Below are positions 33,723 to 42,190 of a stretch of 48,497 nucleotides of DNA, in pieces. The translations under genes were made by a program, and so were the position numbers. The DNA comes from Chloroflexota bacterium. Lineage in GTDB: Bacteria > Chloroflexota > Limnocylindria > Limnocylindrales > CSP1-4. How positions within the stretch are numbered: position 1 is the stretch's first letter; each line of letters starts with the position of its first letter. Where the stretch lies: NCBI GenBank assembly GCA_016191345.1, contig JACPOU010000041.1, positions 1 to 48,497 of the forward strand, in the 5' to 3' direction. A model generated the notes under the pieces. That model was not told the origin of the DNA. It worked only from the letters and a program-made list of their open reading frames with translations, and made no database searches.

Positions 33723-34121
33723 CTACCAGACGTAGGCCAGGACTTCGCCGCCGAGCTGGGCCTTGTGGGCCTGCGCGCCGGTCATGATCCCCTGGCTCGT
33801 GCTGACGATGACGATGCCGAGTCCGCCGAGGACCCGCGGAATGTCGGTCTTGCGGGCATACACGCGCAGCCCGGGCTTGCTGATCCGCTTCAGGCCGGAG
33901 ACGACGGGCACCTTGCCGTCGACATACCGGAGCTGGAGCTTGATCACGTGGCCGGGGCCGGCCTGCTCCTCGGTCCAGCCGGCGATGAAGCCCTCGGACT
34001 GGAGGATGCGCGCGATCTCACGCTTCGTTCGCGACGCCGGCACGACCACCTCGAGGTGGCGCGCCCGTGACGCGTTGCGGATGCGCGTGAGCATGTCCGC
34101 AATCGGGTCGGAAATGTTCAT
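33723..34121 (-). CDS. rpsH: 30S ribosomal protein S8
   Basis: 132 residues. SDPIADMLTRIRNASRARHL opens the protein, and VYARKTDIPRVLGGLGIVIV with STSQGIMTGAQAHKAQLGGE closes it. S8 binds helix 21 of 16S rRNA and represses the spc operon in E. coli. The ATG at 34121 was chosen because homology begins at once; the stop of rpsN lies four bases before it. Confidence 0.98.
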   Translation of the reverse strand: MNISDPIADMLTRIRNASRARHLEVVVPASRTKREIARILQSEGFIAGWTEEQAGPGHVIKLQLRYVDGKVPVVSGLKRISKPGLRVYARKTDIPRVLGGLGIVIVSTSQGIMTGAQAHKAQLGGEVLAYVW

Positions 34122-34125
34122 GGTC

Positions 34126-34311
34126 CTACCAGCTCGACTTGGTGACGCCGGGCAGCTCACCCACGAGGGCGCGCTCCCGGAAGCAGATCCGGCACAGGGC
34201 GAACCGGCGCATGAATGCGCGCGGGCGGCCGCAGACGAAGCAGCGGTTGTACCCCTGGACGGGGAACTTCGGCGTTCGCTTCGCCTTGGCGATCATCGAC
34301 TTCTTGGCCAT
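34126..34311 (-). CDS. rpsN: 30S ribosomal protein S14, zinc type
   Basis: 61 residues, the short zinc-binding S14 (type Z). Cys24, Cys27, Cys40 and Cys43 form the ribbon in [20 protein letters not shown], and the protein ends [11 protein letters not shown]. It sits between rplE and rpsH as in other spc operons. Confidence 0.98.
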   Translation of the reverse strand: MAKKSMIAKAKRTPKFPVQGYNRCFVCGRPRAFMRRFALCRICFRERALVGELPGVTKSSW

Positions 34312-34328
34312 TGGTCTCCCTCCCGCGC

Positions 34329-34874
34329 CTACGAGGCGAAGGGCATGCCGAGGAGCTCAAGCAGGCGCTTGGACTCCTCGTCGGTCTTCGCCGTCGTCAC
34401 GATGCTGATCTCCAGCCCGCGGAGACGGTCCACCTTGTCGTAGTCGATCTCGGGGAACGCGATCTGCTCGCGCAGCCCGATCGTGTAGTTGCCGCGGCCG
34501 TCGAACGACCGGCTCGGCACGCCGCGGAAGTCGCGGATGCGAGGCAGGGCGAGGAGCGTGAAGCGCTCCAGGAAGTCCCACATGCGCTGGCCGCGGAGCG
34601 TGACCTTGGCGCCGATCGGGTTCCCCGTCCGGACGCGGAACTGGGCGATCGAGCGCTTGGCCTTCGTCACGATCGGCTTCTGGCCGGTGATCGCGGCGAG
34701 GTCCTTGACGGCCGCCTCGATCGCCTTGGCGTTCGTGAGGGCCTCGCCGAGGCCGATGTTCACGACGACCTTGTCCAGCCGCGGGACCTGCATCGCGTTG
34801 GCGTACTCGAACTGCTTGCGCAGGCCGGGCACGGCCTCGGCGACGTAGCGGTCGCGGAGGTTGCTCGCGCTCAT
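34329..34874 (-). CDS. rplE: 50S ribosomal protein L5
   Basis: 181 residues. [40 protein letters not shown] and [20 protein letters not shown] are L5 signatures, ending [15 protein letters not shown]5 binds 5S rRNA. The ATG at 34874 overlaps the rplX stop by four bases and begins the homology. Confidence 0.98.
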   Translation of the reverse strand: MSASNLRDRYVAEAVPGLRKQFEYANAMQVPRLDKVVVNIGLGEALTNAKAIEAAVKDLAAITGQKPIVTKAKRSIAQFRVRTGNPIGAKVTLRGQRMWDFLERFTLLALPRIRDFRGVPSRSFDGRGNYTIGLREQIAFPEIDYDKVDRLRGLEISIVTTAKTDEESKRLLELLGMPFAS

Positions 34875-35314
34875 GCGGTCACCTCGAGGGCGCTGCCACA
34901 GTGCCTGCAGACGCGGATCCGGTGGCCGTCCTCGAGGGTCGTGTGGCCGATCCGGGTGGGCCGGTCGCACTTGGGGCAGACTAGCATCACCTTGGCCACG
35001 TCGAGCGGCATCGCGATGTCGATGATCCCGCCCTGCTGCACCTTCGGCATCCGGTCGGTCCGGCCGGCCGTCTGGCGCGGCTTCGTGTGGCGCTTGGCGA
35101 TGTTGAGCCCCTCGACGACGACGGCCGTGCCGCTCGTCGGCGTCCCGCGGCGGAACGGGACGCGGAGCGCGCTGCGGCTGGCCGTCCGGCGGATGACCCG
35201 CTCGACCTTGCCGCGCTTGCCCGTGTCCTTGCCGGCGATGACGACGACGAGATCGCCCTTGCGGATCTCGGGGACGCGTGTGGGGTGGCCGTGCTCGTGG
35301 ACCCGGGCTGCCAT
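34871..35314 (-). CDS. rplX: 50S ribosomal protein L24 with C-terminal zinc site
   Basis: 147 residues. The KOW domain is [20 protein letters not shown], and [15 protein letters not shown] with [20 protein letters not shown] follows. The C-terminus has four Cys (C113, C116, C136, C139), the zinc version of L24. There are ~15 extra residues at the N-terminus. The ATG at 35314 overlaps the rplN stop as TGATG; a GTG one codon earlier (35317) would overlap as GTGA and is equally possible. Confidence 0.96.
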   Translation of the reverse strand: MAARVHEHGHPTRVPEIRKGDLVVVIAGKDTGKRGKVERVIRRTASRSALRVPFRRGTPTSGTAVVVEGLNIAKRHTKPRQTAGRTDRMPKVQQGGIIDIAMPLDVAKVMLVCPKCDRPTRIGHTTLEDGHRIRVCRHCGSALEVTA

Positions 35315-35682
35315 CACAGCACCTCCGGGGCGAGCGACACGATCTTCATGTAGTTCCGGTCTCGCAGCTCACGGGCGACCGGACCGAAGATCCGGGTCCC
35401 GCGGGGGTTGCCCTGGTTGTTGATGAGGACGGCGGCGTTCTCGTCGAAGCGGATGTAGCTGCCGTCGGGCCGGCCATATTCCTTCGAGGTCCGGACGACG
35501 ACGGCCCGGACGACGTCGCCCTTCTTGACCGCCGCGTTCGGGATCGCCTGCTTGACGCTGGCGATGATCACGTCACCCACGCCGGCCGTCGTCTTGAGCG
35601 AGCGGCCCATGACGCGGATGCACTGGATCGTCCGGGCGCCGGTGTTGTCGGCGACCTTGAGCCGGGACTGGGGCTGGATCAT
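35314..35682 (-). CDS. rplN: 50S ribosomal protein L14
   Basis: 122 residues, the standard length. [40 protein letters not shown] and [20 protein letters not shown] are diagnostic. It sits at the subunit interface with L19. The ATG overlaps the rpsQ stop by four bases. Confidence 0.98.
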   Translation of the reverse strand: MIQPQSRLKVADNTGARTIQCIRVMGRSLKTTAGVGDVIIASVKQAIPNAAVKKGDVVRAVVVRTSKEYGRPDGSYIRFDENAAVLINNQGNPRGTRIFGPVARELRDRNYMKIVSLAPEVL

Positions 35683-36128
35683 GCGTCCTCCCCGGCCGGC
35701 TCGGCCTCGGAGGTGGCCTCGGCCTTGGCCTCGGCCTCGGCCTCGGCCGTCGCCTCGTCGTCACGACGGGTCCGGCCCGGGTGGGCCGCGCCGTGGATCG
35801 CCTCGCTCACCTCGGCCTCCTCGCCGACGACGTCGGCGGGGTTGCCATGGCCGTGCTCGCCGGCCCGGGCAAGGACGCGGATGAGTCGCCAGCGCTTCGT
35901 GGCCGAGAGCGGCCTCGACTCCTCGATGAGGACGGTGTCGCCGACGTGCGCGTCGTTCAGCTCGTCATGGGCCTTGAACTTCGTGGTCAGGCGAATGACG
36001 CGCTTGTAGAGCCGGTGGCGGGCCAGGCGCTCGACGGACACGACGATCGTCTTGTCCATCTTGTCGCTGACGACGCGACCGGTCTTCGTCTTTCGAACGC
36101 CCCGCTCGGGGCTGGTGGCTGCAGTCAT
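35679..36128 (-). CDS. rpsQ: 30S ribosomal protein S17 with long acidic tail
   Basis: 149 residues, while S17 is normally 80-90. Residues ~10-88 are the OB-fold S17: [20 protein letters not shown] and [20 protein letters not shown]. Residues ~91-149 are a disordered tail ending in alternating Ala/Glu ([18 protein letters not shown]). I chose the ATG at 36128 because AAGGA lies about eight bases upstream. A GTG at 36143 would overlap the rpmC stop by four bases and is the alternative. Confidence 0.95.
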   Translation of the reverse strand: MTAATSPERGVRKTKTGRVVSDKMDKTIVVSVERLARHRLYKRVIRLTTKFKAHDELNDAHVGDTVLIEESRPLSATKRWRLIRVLARAGEHGHGNPADVVGEEAEVSEAIHGAAHPGRTRRDDEATAEAEAEAKAEATSEAEPAGEDA

Positions 36129-36139
36129 GGATCGATCCT

Positions 36140-36361
36140 TCACGCGGACTTCCGGGCGGCCGGGGCCGTCCGGGCGGTGAGCCGCTCGCGCTGGACCGTG
36201 AGGATCCGGGCGATCCGTCGGCGGGTCTGCGGAATCGTGCTCGTGTCGTTGAGCTGCCGGGTGGACAGCGCGAAGCGGGCGCTCCAGAGGTCCTGCTTCG
36301 CGTCGCGAAGGGCCGTCTCGAGCTCGCTGTCGGAGAGCTCCCGGATCTTACCGATGTCCAT
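36140..36361 (-). CDS. rpmC: 50S ribosomal protein L29
   Basis: 73 residues, two helices. [20 protein letters not shown] and [18 protein letters not shown] form the L29 hairpin that borders the peptide exit tunnel and binds trigger factor and SRP. The ATG overlaps the rplP stop region by 14 bases. Confidence 0.97.
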   Translation of the reverse strand: MDIGKIRELSDSELETALRDAKQDLWSARFALSTRQLNDTSTIPQTRRRIARILTVQRERLTARTAPAARKSA

Positions 36362-36791
36362 CGTCGGGAGCCTCCATCAGGGCGGACTCACGGACAACGA
36401 CGCGTGTCGCCACGGGCAGCTTGTGGGCGGCGAGGCGCATCGCCTCGGTGGCCTCGTCGCGGCCGACGCCGGCCATCTCGAACAGGATCCGGCCGGGCTT
36501 GACGACCGCAACCCAGTGGTCGGGCGCGCCCTTGCCGGAACCCATCCGGGTCTCGGCCGGCTTCTTCGTGACGGGCTTGTCCGGGAAGACGCGGATCCAG
36601 ATCTTGCCGCCGCGCTTGACGGACCGGGTCATGGCTCGCCGGGCCGCCTCGATCTGGCGGCTCGTGATCCAGGCCGGTTCGGTCGTGGCCAGCCCGAACT
36701 CCCCGAAGGCGACGTAGTGGCCGCCCTTGGCGACGCCGGACATCCGGCCGCGCATGACCTTGCGGTGCTTGACGCGCTTGGGAAGGAGCAT
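36348..36791 (-). CDS. rplP: 50S ribosomal protein L16
   Basis: 147 residues. [20 protein letters not shown] is the family start; [20 protein letters not shown] and [20 protein letters not shown] are diagnostic. L16 organises the A-site region. It starts three bases after the rpsC stop. Confidence 0.98.
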   Translation of the reverse strand: MLLPKRVKHRKVMRGRMSGVAKGGHYVAFGEFGLATTEPAWITSRQIEAARRAMTRSVKRGGKIWIRVFPDKPVTKKPAETRMGSGKGAPDHWVAVVKPGRILFEMAGVGRDEATEAMRLAAHKLPVATRVVVRESALMEAPDDGHR

Positions 36792-36794
36792 CGC

Positions 36795-37466
36795 TCAGGC
36801 CCCCTGTCCCGCGCCCACGGCAGGCGGCGCGATCGGCCGCTCCGGGGCAATGTCGCCGCGGTAGATCCAGACCTTGACGCCGATCCGGCCGTACGTCGTG
36901 TGGGCGTGGACCTGGCCGTAGCTGATGTCCGCGCGGAGGGTGCCGAGCGGGATCCGGCCTTCCTTGTCCCACTCGCGGCGGCCCATCTCGGCGCCGCCGA
37001 GGCGGCCCGCGACCATGATCTTCACGCCCTTCGCGCCGGCCTTCATCGACCGCTGGATGGACTGCTTCATCGCCTTCTTGAAGGCAATGCGGCGGCTCAG
37101 CTGCTGGCTGATGTTGATCGCGACGAGGTAGGCGTCCAGCTCGGGCTGGCGGATCTCCTTGATCTCCAGCTTGACCTTGCGCTTCGTGAGCGCGCCGATC
37201 TGCTGGCGGAGGATCTCCACGTTCTGGCCGCCCTTGCCGATCACGATGCCCGGCTTGGCCGTGTGGACCGTGACGGTCACCTGGCCGAAGTTGCGCTCGA
37301 TCTCGAGGCCGCTGACGCTCGCGTTGGCGAGCCGCCTGGTCACGAGGGCGCGGATCGTGATGTCCTCCTTGAGGAGGGCGGTGTAGTCCTTGTCCTGATA
37401 CCACTTGGCGGTCCAGGTGCGCGTCACCCCGAGGCGGAAGCCGTACGGGTGGACCTTGTGTCCCAT
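36795..37466 (-). CDS. rpsC: 30S ribosomal protein S3
   Basis: 223 residues. MGHKVHPYGFRLGVTRTWTA is the family start. The KH domain has GIVIGKGGQNVEILRQQI, and the C-terminal domain has GRLGGAEMGRREWDKEGRIP. S3 lies at the mRNA entry tunnel. It starts two bases after the rplV stop. Confidence 0.98.
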   Translation of the reverse strand: MGHKVHPYGFRLGVTRTWTAKWYQDKDYTALLKEDITIRALVTRRLANASVSGLEIERNFGQVTVTVHTAKPGIVIGKGGQNVEILRQQIGALTKRKVKLEIKEIRQPELDAYLVAINISQQLSRRIAFKKAMKQSIQRSMKAGAKGVKIMVAGRLGGAEMGRREWDKEGRIPLGTLRADISYGQVHAHTTYGRIGVKVWIYRGDIAPERPIAPPAVGAGQGA

Positions 37467-37468
37467 CT

Positions 37469-37807
37469 TCAGGCCTCCCGGGTTCCGACGGTCACGGTGA
37501 TGTGGGTCTGCGGCTTGTGGATCGGAAACGCCCGACCCTGGGCCCGCGGCCGCCAGCGCTTGATCGCCGGGCCCTCATCCGCTCGCGCGTCGAGGACGAC
37601 CAGCTCGTCGGCGGCCATGTTCAGGTTGTTCTCGGCGTGCGCCGTGGCGCTCTTGAGCACCTTGGCGACGTCCTTGGCGGCGTGCTGGGGCATGAACCGG
37701 AGCACGGCGGCCGCTTCCTCCACCGGCTTGCCCCTGATGACCTGGACGACCAGGCGGGCCTTGCGGGTGGAGCCGCGGAGGTACTTGGCGGTGGCGGAGA
37801 CACGCAC
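37469..37807 (-). CDS. rplV: 50S ribosomal protein L22
   Basis: 112 residues. RGSTRKARLVVQVIRGKPVE and LKSATAHAENNLNMAADELV are the core, and the exit-tunnel loop with KRWRPRAQGRAFPIHKPQTH is intact; substitutions there give macrolide resistance in other bacteria, and none is obvious. The start is GTG. Confidence 0.98.
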   Translation of the reverse strand: MRVSATAKYLRGSTRKARLVVQVIRGKPVEEAAAVLRFMPQHAAKDVAKVLKSATAHAENNLNMAADELVVLDARADEGPAIKRWRPRAQGRAFPIHKPQTHITVTVGTREA

Positions 37808-37819
37808 GGTGGGCCGCTC

Positions 37820-38104
37820 CTACTTCGCGCTGGTCGTGCGGTCGGTGTGCTTGCCGTGCCCGCGGTAGGTGCGGGTGGGGGCGAACTCACCGAACCGGTG
37901 ACCAACCATGTTCTCGGTCACGTAGACCGGGACGTGCTTGCGGCCGTTGTAGACGGCGACGGTATGGCCGATGAACGTCGGGAAGATGACGGACGCGCGA
38001 GACCAGGTCTTGACGACCTTCTTCTCGCTGCGCCGGTTCATCTCCTCGATCCGGCCGAGCAGCCGGGCCTCGACGAACGGGCCCTTCTTGATGGAACGGG
38101 ACAT
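37820..38104 (-). CDS. rpsS: 30S ribosomal protein S19
   Basis: 94 residues. [40 protein letters not shown] and [19 protein letters not shown] are the S19 signatures. It binds the head of 16S rRNA with S13. It begins 18 bases after rplB. Confidence 0.98.
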   Translation of the reverse strand: MSRSIKKGPFVEARLLGRIEEMNRRSEKKVVKTWSRASVIFPTFIGHTVAVYNGRKHVPVYVTENMVGHRFGEFAPTRTYRGHGKHTDRTTSAK

Positions 38105-38122
38105 CCTCTGCCTGCCTCCCCG

Positions 38123-38950
38123 CTACTTCCGGCGCCGCGAGCGGACGATGAGCCGCGACGTGGTCTTGCCACGGCGCGTGCGATAGCCCATCGCCGGCTT
38201 GCCCCACGGGGTCTTGGGCGGCATCCCCGTCGGGGACTTGCCCTCGCCGCCGCCGTGCGGATGGTCGCGTGGGTTCATGACGACGCCTCGGACCTCGGGC
38301 CGCTGGCCCATGTGGCGGGCGCGGCCCGCCTTGCCGAGGTTCTGGTTCTCGTGGTCGAGGTTGCCGACCTGGCCGATCGTGGCCATGCACCGGATGCTGA
38401 CCCGGCGGACCTCGCCGGAGGGCAGCCGCACCTGGGCGTACTCGCCTTCCTTCGCGAGGAGCTGGGCGGATGTTCCGGCGGACCGGACGATCTGGCCACC
38501 CTTGCCCGGGATCAGCTCGATGTTGTGGATGGTGGAGCCGAGCGGGATGTTCGCGATCGGCAGCGCGTTGCCCGTGCGCGCCTCCGCGTCCGGACCGGAC
38601 AGGACGACGTCCCCGACCTTCACGCCGTGCGGCAGGAGCATGTAGCGCTTCTCGCCGTCGCGATAGTGGAGGAGCCCGATCCGGGCGGAGCGGTTCGGGT
38701 CGTACTCGACCGTCGCGACCCGGGCCGGGACGCCGTACTTGTCCCGCTTGAAATCGATTCGCCGGTAGTGGCTCTTCTCTCCGCCGCCGCGATGGCGGAC
38801 GGTGAGCCGGCCGGCGTTGTTCCGCCCGGAGCCGCGGGTCTGCGGCTCGAGGAGCGGCTTGTGGGGCTGGTCGGTGGTGATCTCCTCGAAGGTCGAGCGA
38901 GTCATCTGCCGCATGCCCGGCGAGGTGGCCTTGTAGCTGCGAAGCGGCAT
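38123..38950 (-). CDS. rplB: 50S ribosomal protein L2
   Basis: 275 residues. [20 protein letters not shown] opens it, and [20 protein letters not shown] and [20 protein letters not shown] follow. [20 protein letters not shown] carries the conserved His that is important for peptidyl transfer. It ends in the usual basic [10 protein letters not shown]. Confidence 0.98.
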   Translation of the reverse strand: MPLRSYKATSPGMRQMTRSTFEEITTDQPHKPLLEPQTRGSGRNNAGRLTVRHRGGGEKSHYRRIDFKRDKYGVPARVATVEYDPNRSARIGLLHYRDGEKRYMLLPHGVKVGDVVLSGPDAEARTGNALPIANIPLGSTIHNIELIPGKGGQIVRSAGTSAQLLAKEGEYAQVRLPSGEVRRVSIRCMATIGQVGNLDHENQNLGKAGRARHMGQRPEVRGVVMNPRDHPHGGGEGKSPTGMPPKTPWGKPAMGYRTRRGKTTSRLIVRSRRRK

Positions 38951-38952
38951 CC

Positions 38953-39267
38953 CTACACCCCTTCGAAGAACTGGATCTTCTGGCCGGGGGCCAGGGTGAC
39001 GATCGCCTTGCGCCAGCCGGAGATGCGGCCGGCCACGCGCCCGCGGCGGGTGCCGGACATCTTGATCCCGGGCTGCTTCGTGACGACGTTGACGGCCACG
39101 ACGTTGACCTTGTCCGCCTTGTAGAGCTCCTCGACCGCCGCCTTGATCTGGATCTTGTTGGCGTTCGGGTGCACGGCGAACGTGTACTTGCCGCGGGTCG
39201 CCTGGTCGATCGACTTCTCGCTGATGACGGGGCGGAGGATGATCTCGGGAGCGGTCAGGGCGCTCAC
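38953..39267 (-). CDS. rplW: 50S ribosomal protein L23
   Basis: 104 residues. [20 protein letters not shown] and [20 protein letters not shown] are the L23 core; the end [20 protein letters not shown] is typical. L23 docks trigger factor and SRP at the exit tunnel. The GTG start overlaps the rplD stop by four bases. Confidence 0.97.
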   Translation of the reverse strand: MSALTAPEIILRPVISEKSIDQATRGKYTFAVHPNANKIQIKAAVEELYKADKVNVVAVNVVTKQPGIKMSGTRRGRVAGRISGWRKAIVTLAPGQKIQFFEGV

Positions 39268-39887
39268 GCGTACACCTCCTCCATCCGGGCGAGGGCCGGC
39301 TGCTCGATGACGATCGTGTCCGCGTTGACGAGGTCCACGACGTTCAGGGAGTCGGCCAGGATGACATCCACCGAGGCCAGGTTGCGGGCCGAGAGCTTGA
39401 GGCGCTCGTCCGTGCCCGGCGCGACGATGAGGATGCGCCCGGTGGCCTTGAGGGCCGTCAGGACACCCAGGACGTCGCGGGTCTTGATCGCCTCGAGGGC
39501 GAACGTGTCGATCACGCGGATGGCCTGGTCGCCGAGCTTGGCGCTGAGCGCGCCGCGGAGCGCGAGGCGCCGCATCTTCTTCGGCAGCCGCTGCTCGTAG
39601 GAGCGCGGATGCGGCCCGAAGACGGCCCCGCCGCCACGGTAGTGCGGCGCCGTCCGGGTGCCCTGACGGGCGCGGCCGGTGCCCTTCTGCTTGTACGGCT
39701 TCTTGCCGCCGCCGCGGACCTCCCCCCGGGTCTTCGTGTCGTGCGTGCCGGTCCGGCGACCGGCCAGCTGGGCGGTCACGACCTGGTGGAGGACGGCGAC
39801 GTTCACCGGGGCGTCGAAGAGCACGTCGCTGAGCTCGACGTCGCCCACGGAGGCGCCGGTCCGGTCGTAGAGCGTGATGGAGGGCAT
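39264..39887 (-). CDS. rplD: 50S ribosomal protein L4
   Basis: 207 residues. [20 protein letters not shown] and [20 protein letters not shown] form the exit-tunnel loop, and [20 protein letters not shown] follows. In gammaproteobacteria L4 represses the S10 operon through a leader upstream of rpsJ; here no such leader is seen. It begins three bases after the rplC stop. Confidence 0.98.
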   Translation of the reverse strand: MPSITLYDRTGASVGDVELSDVLFDAPVNVAVLHQVVTAQLAGRRTGTHDTKTRGEVRGGGKKPYKQKGTGRARQGTRTAPHYRGGGAVFGPHPRSYEQRLPKKMRRLALRGALSAKLGDQAIRVIDTFALEAIKTRDVLGVLTALKATGRILIVAPGTDERLKLSARNLASVDVILADSLNVVDLVNADTIVIEQPALARMEEVYA

Positions 39888-39890
39888 CGG

Positions 39891-40502
39891 TCAGGCCTTC
39901 TTCACGAGGATCAGGCTGCCGCGCGGGCCGGGAAGGCTGCCCTTCAGGAGGAGCAGGTTCCGGTCGGCGTCCGTGCGGACGACCTTGACCTTCTTGGTGG
40001 TGACCCGGTCGGAGCCCATGTGGCCGGCCATCTTGACGCCCTTGTAGACGCGGCCCGGCGTGGTGCCCGGGCCGATGGAGCCCGGCTCACGATGGTGGTC
40101 GGAGCCGTGGGTCGTGGGACCGCGGTGGAAGTGGTGGCGCTTGATGTGGCCGGCGAAGCCCTTGCCCTTCGAGACGCCCGTGACGTCGACCTCGTCGCCC
40201 TCGGCGAACAGGTCCGCGATGGCGATGGCCTGGCCGACCTCATACGCGGAGATGTCGTCGAGGCGGAACTCGCGGGTCGTCGCAAGCTGCGGCAGGCCCT
40301 TGAGCTGGCCGAGGCGCGGCTTCGTGAGCTTCTTCTTCTCGTCGGTTCCGAGCTGCACGGCCGTGTAGCCGTCCCGCTCGGCGGTCCGGAGGCCGGTCAC
40401 CGTGTTCGGGGCGACCTCGAGCACGGAGACGGCGACCATGGTGCCGTCAGCCGCGAAGACCTGGGTCATGCCGACCTTCCGGCCAATGAGTCCGATGCTC
40501 AT
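39891..40502 (-). CDS. rplC: 50S ribosomal protein L3
   Basis: 203 residues. [20 protein letters not shown] opens it, and [20 protein letters not shown] with [20 protein letters not shown] carries the loop that reaches the peptidyl transferase centre. The 163-base gap to rpsJ, long for this operon, holds element copy C. Confidence 0.98.
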   Translation of the reverse strand: MSIGLIGRKVGMTQVFAADGTMVAVSVLEVAPNTVTGLRTAERDGYTAVQLGTDEKKKLTKPRLGQLKGLPQLATTREFRLDDISAYEVGQAIAIADLFAEGDEVDVTGVSKGKGFAGHIKRHHFHRGPTTHGSDHHREPGSIGPGTTPGRVYKGVKMAGHMGSDRVTTKKVKVVRTDADRNLLLLKGSLPGPRGSLILVKKA

Positions 40503-40539
40503 GCCGGCACATCCTTGAGCCCGGGCAGGCCCGCGCCCA

Positions 40540-40637
40540 GCGCAAGGCGGAGCCGAGCACGCGCGCGGTCGTGCGACTGCGGTTGACCCCAGGCGCGTCG
40601 GACACGCGAAGCGTGGCCGTGCGCAGGCGACAACGCC
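40540..40637 (-). repeat. Intergenic element, copy C (diverged)
   Basis: Fills most of the 163-base gap between rpsJ and rplC. The arm GCGCAGGCGACAACGC (40621-40636) matches the arms of copies A and B at 13-14 of 16 positions, and GCGCAAGGCGGAGCCGAGCA (40540-40559) matches the outer arm of copy A. The middle is different and contains CACGC-GAA-GCGTG. Both arms resemble the unit of the minisatellite at 207-413. Confidence 0.55.
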
Positions 40638-40665
40638 GCGATGGGTCGGGAATGCATGGGCTCGG

Positions 40666-40974
40666 TCACATCTTGATCTCGATGTCGACGCCAGCCGGGA
40701 GGCTGAGTCGCATCAGGGCATCGACCGTCTTCGACGACGGATCCAGGATGTCGACGAGCCGCTTGTGGGTGCGGATCTCGAACTGCTCCCGGCTGTCCTT
40801 GTCGATGAAGGGCGAGCGGATGACGGTGAACTTCTCGATGCGCGTGGGCAGCGGCACCGGCCCGACGATGTCGGCCCCGGTGCGCTGGGCCGTCTCGACG
40901 ATCTGGGCCGCCGACTGGTCGAGCAGTCGGTGGTCGTACGCCTTGAGGCGGATGCGGATGCGCTGCTTGGCCAT
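40666..40974 (-). CDS. rpsJ: 30S ribosomal protein S10
   Basis: 102 residues, the usual length. [20 protein letters not shown] and [20 protein letters not shown], then [20 protein letters not shown], are S10 (NusE) signatures; it also takes part in antitermination with NusB. The ATG at 40974 lies four bases after the tuf stop. Confidence 0.98.
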   Translation of the reverse strand: MAKQRIRIRLKAYDHRLLDQSAAQIVETAQRTGADIVGPVPLPTRIEKFTVIRSPFIDKDSREQFEIRTHKRLVDILDPSSKTVDALMRLSLPAGVDIEIKM

Positions 40975-40978
40975 CTCG

Positions 40979-42175
40979 TTACTCGGTGATGCTGGTGATG
41001 GCGCCGGCGCCGACGGTCCGGCCACCCTCGCGGATGGCGAAGCGCTGGCCGGTCTCGAGGGCGATCGGGTTGATGAGCTCGACGGTCATCTCGACGTTGT
41101 CGCCGGGCATGATCATCTCGGCCCCCTCGGGCAGGCCGATGGCCCCCGTGACGTCCGTGGTCCGGAGGTAGAACTGGGGTCGGTAGCCGTTGTAGAACGG
41201 CGTGTGGCGGCCACCCTCCTCCTTCGTGAGGACGTAGACCTGGGCCTTGAACTTCGTGTGGGGCTTGACCGAGCCCGTCTTGGCGAGGACCTGGCCGCGC
41301 TCGATCTCCTCGCGCTCGATGCCCCGGATGAGGCAGCCGACGTTGTCGCCGGCCCGACCCTCGTCGAGGAGCTTCTTGAACATCTCGACGCCGGTGACGA
41401 CGATCTTGCGAGTCGGCTTGACGCCGATGAGCTCGACCTCGTCGCCGACCTTGACGATGCCGCGCTCGATGCGGCCCGTCGCGACGGTCCCCCGGCCCTT
41501 GATCCCGAAGACGTCCTCGACCGGCATGAGGAACGGCTTGTCGACCGGTCGCTCGGGGGTCGGGATGTAGCTGTCGACGGCATCCATGAGGGCCTGGATC
41601 GGGGCGTAGGCCGGGTTGGACGGATCGTCGGGCGCCTCGAGGGCTTTCAGGGCCGAGCCGCGGATGACGGGGATGTCGTCACCCGGGAAGTTGTTCTTCG
41701 TGAGGAGCTCGCGGACCTCGAGCTCGACGAGGTCGAGGAGCTCGGGGTCGTCGACGGCGTCGACCTTGTTGAGGAAGACGACGATGTAGGGGACCTCGAC
41801 CTGGCGGGCGAGGAGGATGTGCTCGCGGGTCTGGGGCATCGGCCCGTCGGTCGCGGCGACGACGAGGATCGCGCCGTCCATCTGGGCGGCGCCGGTGATC
41901 ATGTTCTTGATGTAGTCGGCGTGGCCGGGGCAGTCGACGTGGGCGTAGTGGCGGGCCTCGGTCTCGTACTCGACGTGGGCGATCGCGATCGTGATCCCCC
42001 GCTCCCGCTCCTCGGGCGCGTTGTCGATCGAATCGAAGGCCCGGTACTCGGCCGAGCCCTTCAACGCGAGGTACTTGCTGATCGCCGCGGTGAGCGACGT
42101 CTTGCCATGGTCGATGTGGCCGATCGTGCCGATGTTCACGTGCGGCTTGGTTCGCTCGAACTTCTTCTTGGCCAT
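40979..42175 (-). CDS. tuf: Elongation factor Tu
   Basis: 398 residues. The P-loop GHIDHGKT is at 19-26 (Ile where Val is common), [20 protein letters not shown] is G3, and [10 protein letters not shown] is G4. Domains 2 and 3 follow with [20 protein letters not shown] and the C-terminal [18 protein letters not shown]. It delivers aminoacyl-tRNA to the ribosome. It is the only tuf copy in the window, 15 bases after fusA. Confidence 0.98.
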   Translation of the reverse strand: MAKKKFERTKPHVNIGTIGHIDHGKTSLTAAISKYLALKGSAEYRAFDSIDNAPEERERGITIAIAHVEYETEARHYAHVDCPGHADYIKNMITGAAQMDGAILVVAATDGPMPQTREHILLARQVEVPYIVVFLNKVDAVDDPELLDLVELEVRELLTKNNFPGDDIPVIRGSALKALEAPDDPSNPAYAPIQALMDAVDSYIPTPERPVDKPFLMPVEDVFGIKGRGTVATGRIERGIVKVGDEVELIGVKPTRKIVVTGVEMFKKLLDEGRAGDNVGCLIRGIEREEIERGQVLAKTGSVKPHTKFKAQVYVLTKEEGGRHTPFYNGYRPQFYLRTTDVTGAIGLPEGAEMIMPGDNVEMTVELINPIALETGQRFAIREGGRTVGAGAITSITE

Positions 42176-42190
42176 GGTGGCGCCTACTCC

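Noticed and set aside
40503..40665. L4-controlled S10 leader or rplC promoter
   Set aside because: The gap lies after rpsJ, not before it. No -35/-10 pair is visible on the minus strand, and the sequence is better explained by the repeat element.
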